In this document: positions 11,534 to 13,028 of the stretch, piece by piece
How the letters are laid out: the number at the start of each line of letters is the position of its first letter
Numbering within the stretch: position 1 is the stretch's first letter
Source: Actinomycetes bacterium
GTDB taxonomy: Bacteria > Bacillota_I > Bacilli_A > RF39 > UBA660
Length of the DNA: 13,028 nt
Direction: 5' to 3'
NCBI GenBank assembly: GCA_021152765.1
Contig: JAGKUT010000008.1
Coordinates: 1 to 13,028, forward strand
The notes under the pieces: model-generated
Told to the model about the DNA's origin: nothing
Databases searched by the model: none
What the model saw: only the letters and a program-made list of their open reading frames with translations
Program-made: the position numbers and the translations under genes

Positions 11534-11724
11534 GTAAATTGATGAAGGAGATTAGTAGTAGGATTATTGCTTTTTAGAGAGTTAGTGGAAGGTGTGAACT
11601 AATATGTAAGTCTTATGAATCTACTCTGGAGAGAAATTAATAATTTCCGGTGTGTAGCCGTTATCTTAATTAAGACTGTTGTAGGATGGTACCGCGTTAA
11701 TCGCTCCTATGATGGTCTTTTTTT
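11534..11724 (+). ncRNA. T-box riboswitch, serine specifier, controlling serS
   Basis: A tRNA-sensing leader. Visible elements: the GATGAAGGAG...AGTAGTA start (from about 11541), AGAGAG opening stem I (11576-11581), the distal GGTGTGAAC loop region, GAATCTACTCTGGAGAG closing stem I (11617-11633), then TAGCCGTTATC and the 14-nt T-box AGGATGGTACCGCG (11683-11696). AGAG (11578-11581) pairs with CTCT (11624-11627); the codon just before the conserved purine A11623 is TCT (11620-11622), a Ser codon agreeing with serS downstream. The tRNA-binding bulge is TGGT (11687-11690). Uncharged tRNA-Ser should stabilise the antiterminator and raise serS expression; charged tRNA lets the terminator form. Confidence 0.93.
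11673..11724 (+). terminator. Regulated T-box terminator
   Basis: The 14-nt arm 11673-11686 (AGACTG...TAGGA) pairs with 11705-11718 (TCCTAT...GGTCT), with four G-U pairs and no mismatch, followed by a T-run to 11724. It shares bases with the T-box sequence, so it is mutually exclusive with the antiterminator. Confidence 0.9.
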
Positions 11725-11744
11725 AGAAATTTGGGAGGTATTTT

Positions 11745-13022
11745 ATGATAGATATTAAGTTAATAAGAGAAAATAAGGATTTAGTTAAGGAAAATATTAA
11801 GAAAAAATTCCAAGAAAAAAAATTAGAACTTGTTGATCAAATTTATGATATGGATTTAGAGTATCGTAAATGTAAGAGTCGTGGTGATGAATTACGTGCT
11901 TTAAAAAATAGTAAGAGTTCAGAAATTGGTAATTTAATGCGTGATGGCAAGAAGGATGAGGCTTCTTTAATTAAGGAAGAAATTGGTAAGATTAGTAATG
12001 AAATAGTAGAGTTAGAAAATCGTGAAGTTGAGTTAGAGAAGGATATTCATGAAAAGATGATGGTTATTCCTAATATTATTGATGATAGTGTTCCGATTGG
12101 TCCTGATGATTCATGTAATGTTGAAATTGAAAAGTTTGGTGAACCAGTTGTTCCTAATTATGAGATTCCATATAATGCGGATATATTAGAAAGTTTTAAT
12201 GGACTTGATAAGGAGAGTGCTGGTAGAACTAGTGGTAATGGATTCTATTATTTAATGGGTGATGCTGCTAGACTTGTTAGTGCGATGCTTAGTTATGCTC
12301 GTGACTATATGATAGATAAGAATTTTATTTATTGTATTCCACCTTTTATGATTAGAAGTGATGTTGTTACTGGCGTTATGTCTTTTGAAGAAATGGACGC
12401 AATGATGTATAAAATTGAGGGTGAGGATTTATATTTAATTGGTACTAGTGAACATTCTATGATTGGTAAGTTTAAAGGTCAAATGATTAATAAGCAAGAG
12501 TTACCTATAACTATGACTTCTTATTCTCCATGTTTTAGAAAAGAAGTTGGTGCTCATGGTATTGAAGAAAGAGGAATTTATCGTGTTCATCAATTTGAAA
12601 AACAAGAGATGATTGTTATTTGTGAGCCTGAAGAGTCTATGGATTGGTATAATAAGATGTGGCAATATACTGTTGAGATTTTTAGAAATTTAAATATACC
12701 AGTTAGAACTCTTGAGTGTTGTAGTGGTGATTTAGCTGATTTAAAGGTTAAGTCTTGTGATGTTGAGGCTTGGAGTCCACGTCAACAAAAATATTTTGAG
12801 GTTGGATCTTGTTCTACTTTAGGGGATGCTCAAGCTAGAAGATTAGGTATTAGAGTAAAGGGTGAAAAGGGTAATTACTATCCTCATACTTTAAATAATA
12901 CTGTTTTGGCTTCTACACGTGCTTTAATAGCTCTTTTAGAGAATAATTTACAAGAGGATGGAAGTATTAAGATTCCAGAAGTATTAAGACCATATATGGG
13001 TGGAAAGGAATATATTAAATAA
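11745..13022 (+). CDS. serS: Seryl-tRNA synthetase, archaeal-like sequence type
   Basis: 425 residues, usual length for the family. An N-terminal helical hairpin that binds tRNA-Ser (about 28-105, coiled coil) is followed by a class II catalytic core: TSEH (234-237), motif 2 CFRKEVGAHG...GIYRVHQFEK (263-286), Glu-rich CEPEES (293-298), DVEAW (339-343), EVGSCS..GDAQARRLGIR (352-370) and motif 3 HTLNNTVLASTRALIALLENN (381-401). It charges tRNA-Ser with Ser and also supplies Ser-tRNA(Sec) if selenocysteine is used. Several segments (EEMDAMMYKIEGEDLYLI, DVEAWSP, the N-T-x-x-A-x-T-R form of motif 3, EDGSIKIPEVLRPYMGG) look closer to the archaeal SerRS branch than to B. subtilis SerRS; this is my comparison from memory. 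GGAGGT lies 5 nt upstream and the gene is controlled by the serine T-box. The frame ends 6 nt before the window edge. Confidence 0.96.
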   Translation: MIDIKLIRENKDLVKENIKKKFQEKKLELVDQIYDMDLEYRKCKSRGDELRALKNSKSSEIGNLMRDGKKDEASLIKEEIGKISNEIVELENREVELEKDIHEKMMVIPNIIDDSVPIGPDDSCNVEIEKFGEPVVPNYEIPYNADILESFNGLDKESAGRTSGNGFYYLMGDAARLVSAMLSYARDYMIDKNFIYCIPPFMIRSDVVTGVMSFEEMDAMMYKIEGEDLYLIGTSEHSMIGKFKGQMINKQELPITMTSYSPCFRKEVGAHGIEERGIYRVHQFEKQEMIVICEPEESMDWYNKMWQYTVEIFRNLNIPVRTLECCSGDLADLKVKSCDVEAWSPRQQKYFEVGSCSTLGDAQARRLGIRVKGEKGNYYPHTLNNTVLASTRALIALLENNLQEDGSIKIPEVLRPYMGGKEYIK

Positions 13023-13028
13023 TATATT

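Overview
The window comes from a very AT-rich, Gram-positive-type bacterium of the Firmicutes/Bacillota (Bacilli- or Clostridia-like). It uses the standard code: two genes (yabP, yabQ) end in TGA and Trp is TGG, so this is not Mycoplasma code. Three genes belong to endospore formation (yabP, yabQ, gerQ), and MurE carries the DNPR motif expected for meso-diaminopimelate peptidoglycan. Strong AGGAGG-type ribosome sites, TTGNNN-17-TATAAT promoters and a T-box riboswitch fit the same group. I infer an uncultured gut-type low-GC lineage, but the sequence alone does not name a genus.

Layout. 1-1862: the 3' part of a CmpB-type membrane protein gene (its start lies before the window), then a CapA-family secreted/membrane metallophosphatase. 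1927-3108: a single pseudopilin with a large Cys-rich outer domain, between two hairpins. 3196-6114: a cell-wall operon with an unusual membrane-anchored MurF-type ligase followed by MurE, closed by a hairpin over the murE stop codon. 6193-8022: asparagine synthetase with its own promoter and terminator. 8072-9069: yabP-yabQ-divIC in the Bacillus subtilis gene order, with a separate vegetative-type promoter for divIC inside the end of yabQ. 9074-10835: a mixed-strand stretch with a DUF308/HdeD-like membrane protein (-), an unrecognised 84-residue protein (+), a LemA-like protein (-) and spore coat protein GerQ (-). 10930-11496: a PduL-type phosphotransacylase, divergent from gerQ. 11499-13022: promoter, serine T-box leader and seryl-tRNA synthetase of an archaeal-like sequence type.

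The plus-strand genes mainly serve envelope and growth (wall precursor ligases, septum protein, Asn and Ser-tRNA supply). They are interspersed with mother-cell sporulation genes. Recognised promoters sit unusually close to start codons, so most leaders look only about 8-20 nt long; the exception is the ~210-nt T-box leader of serS. No mobile element, CRISPR array, tRNA or rRNA gene is visible. The features I rate most interesting are the five-helix MurF, the archaeal-like SerRS under a serine T-box, the orphan Cys-rich pseudopilin, a DivIC with a second membrane helix, and a sigma-E-like promoter in front of gerQ.
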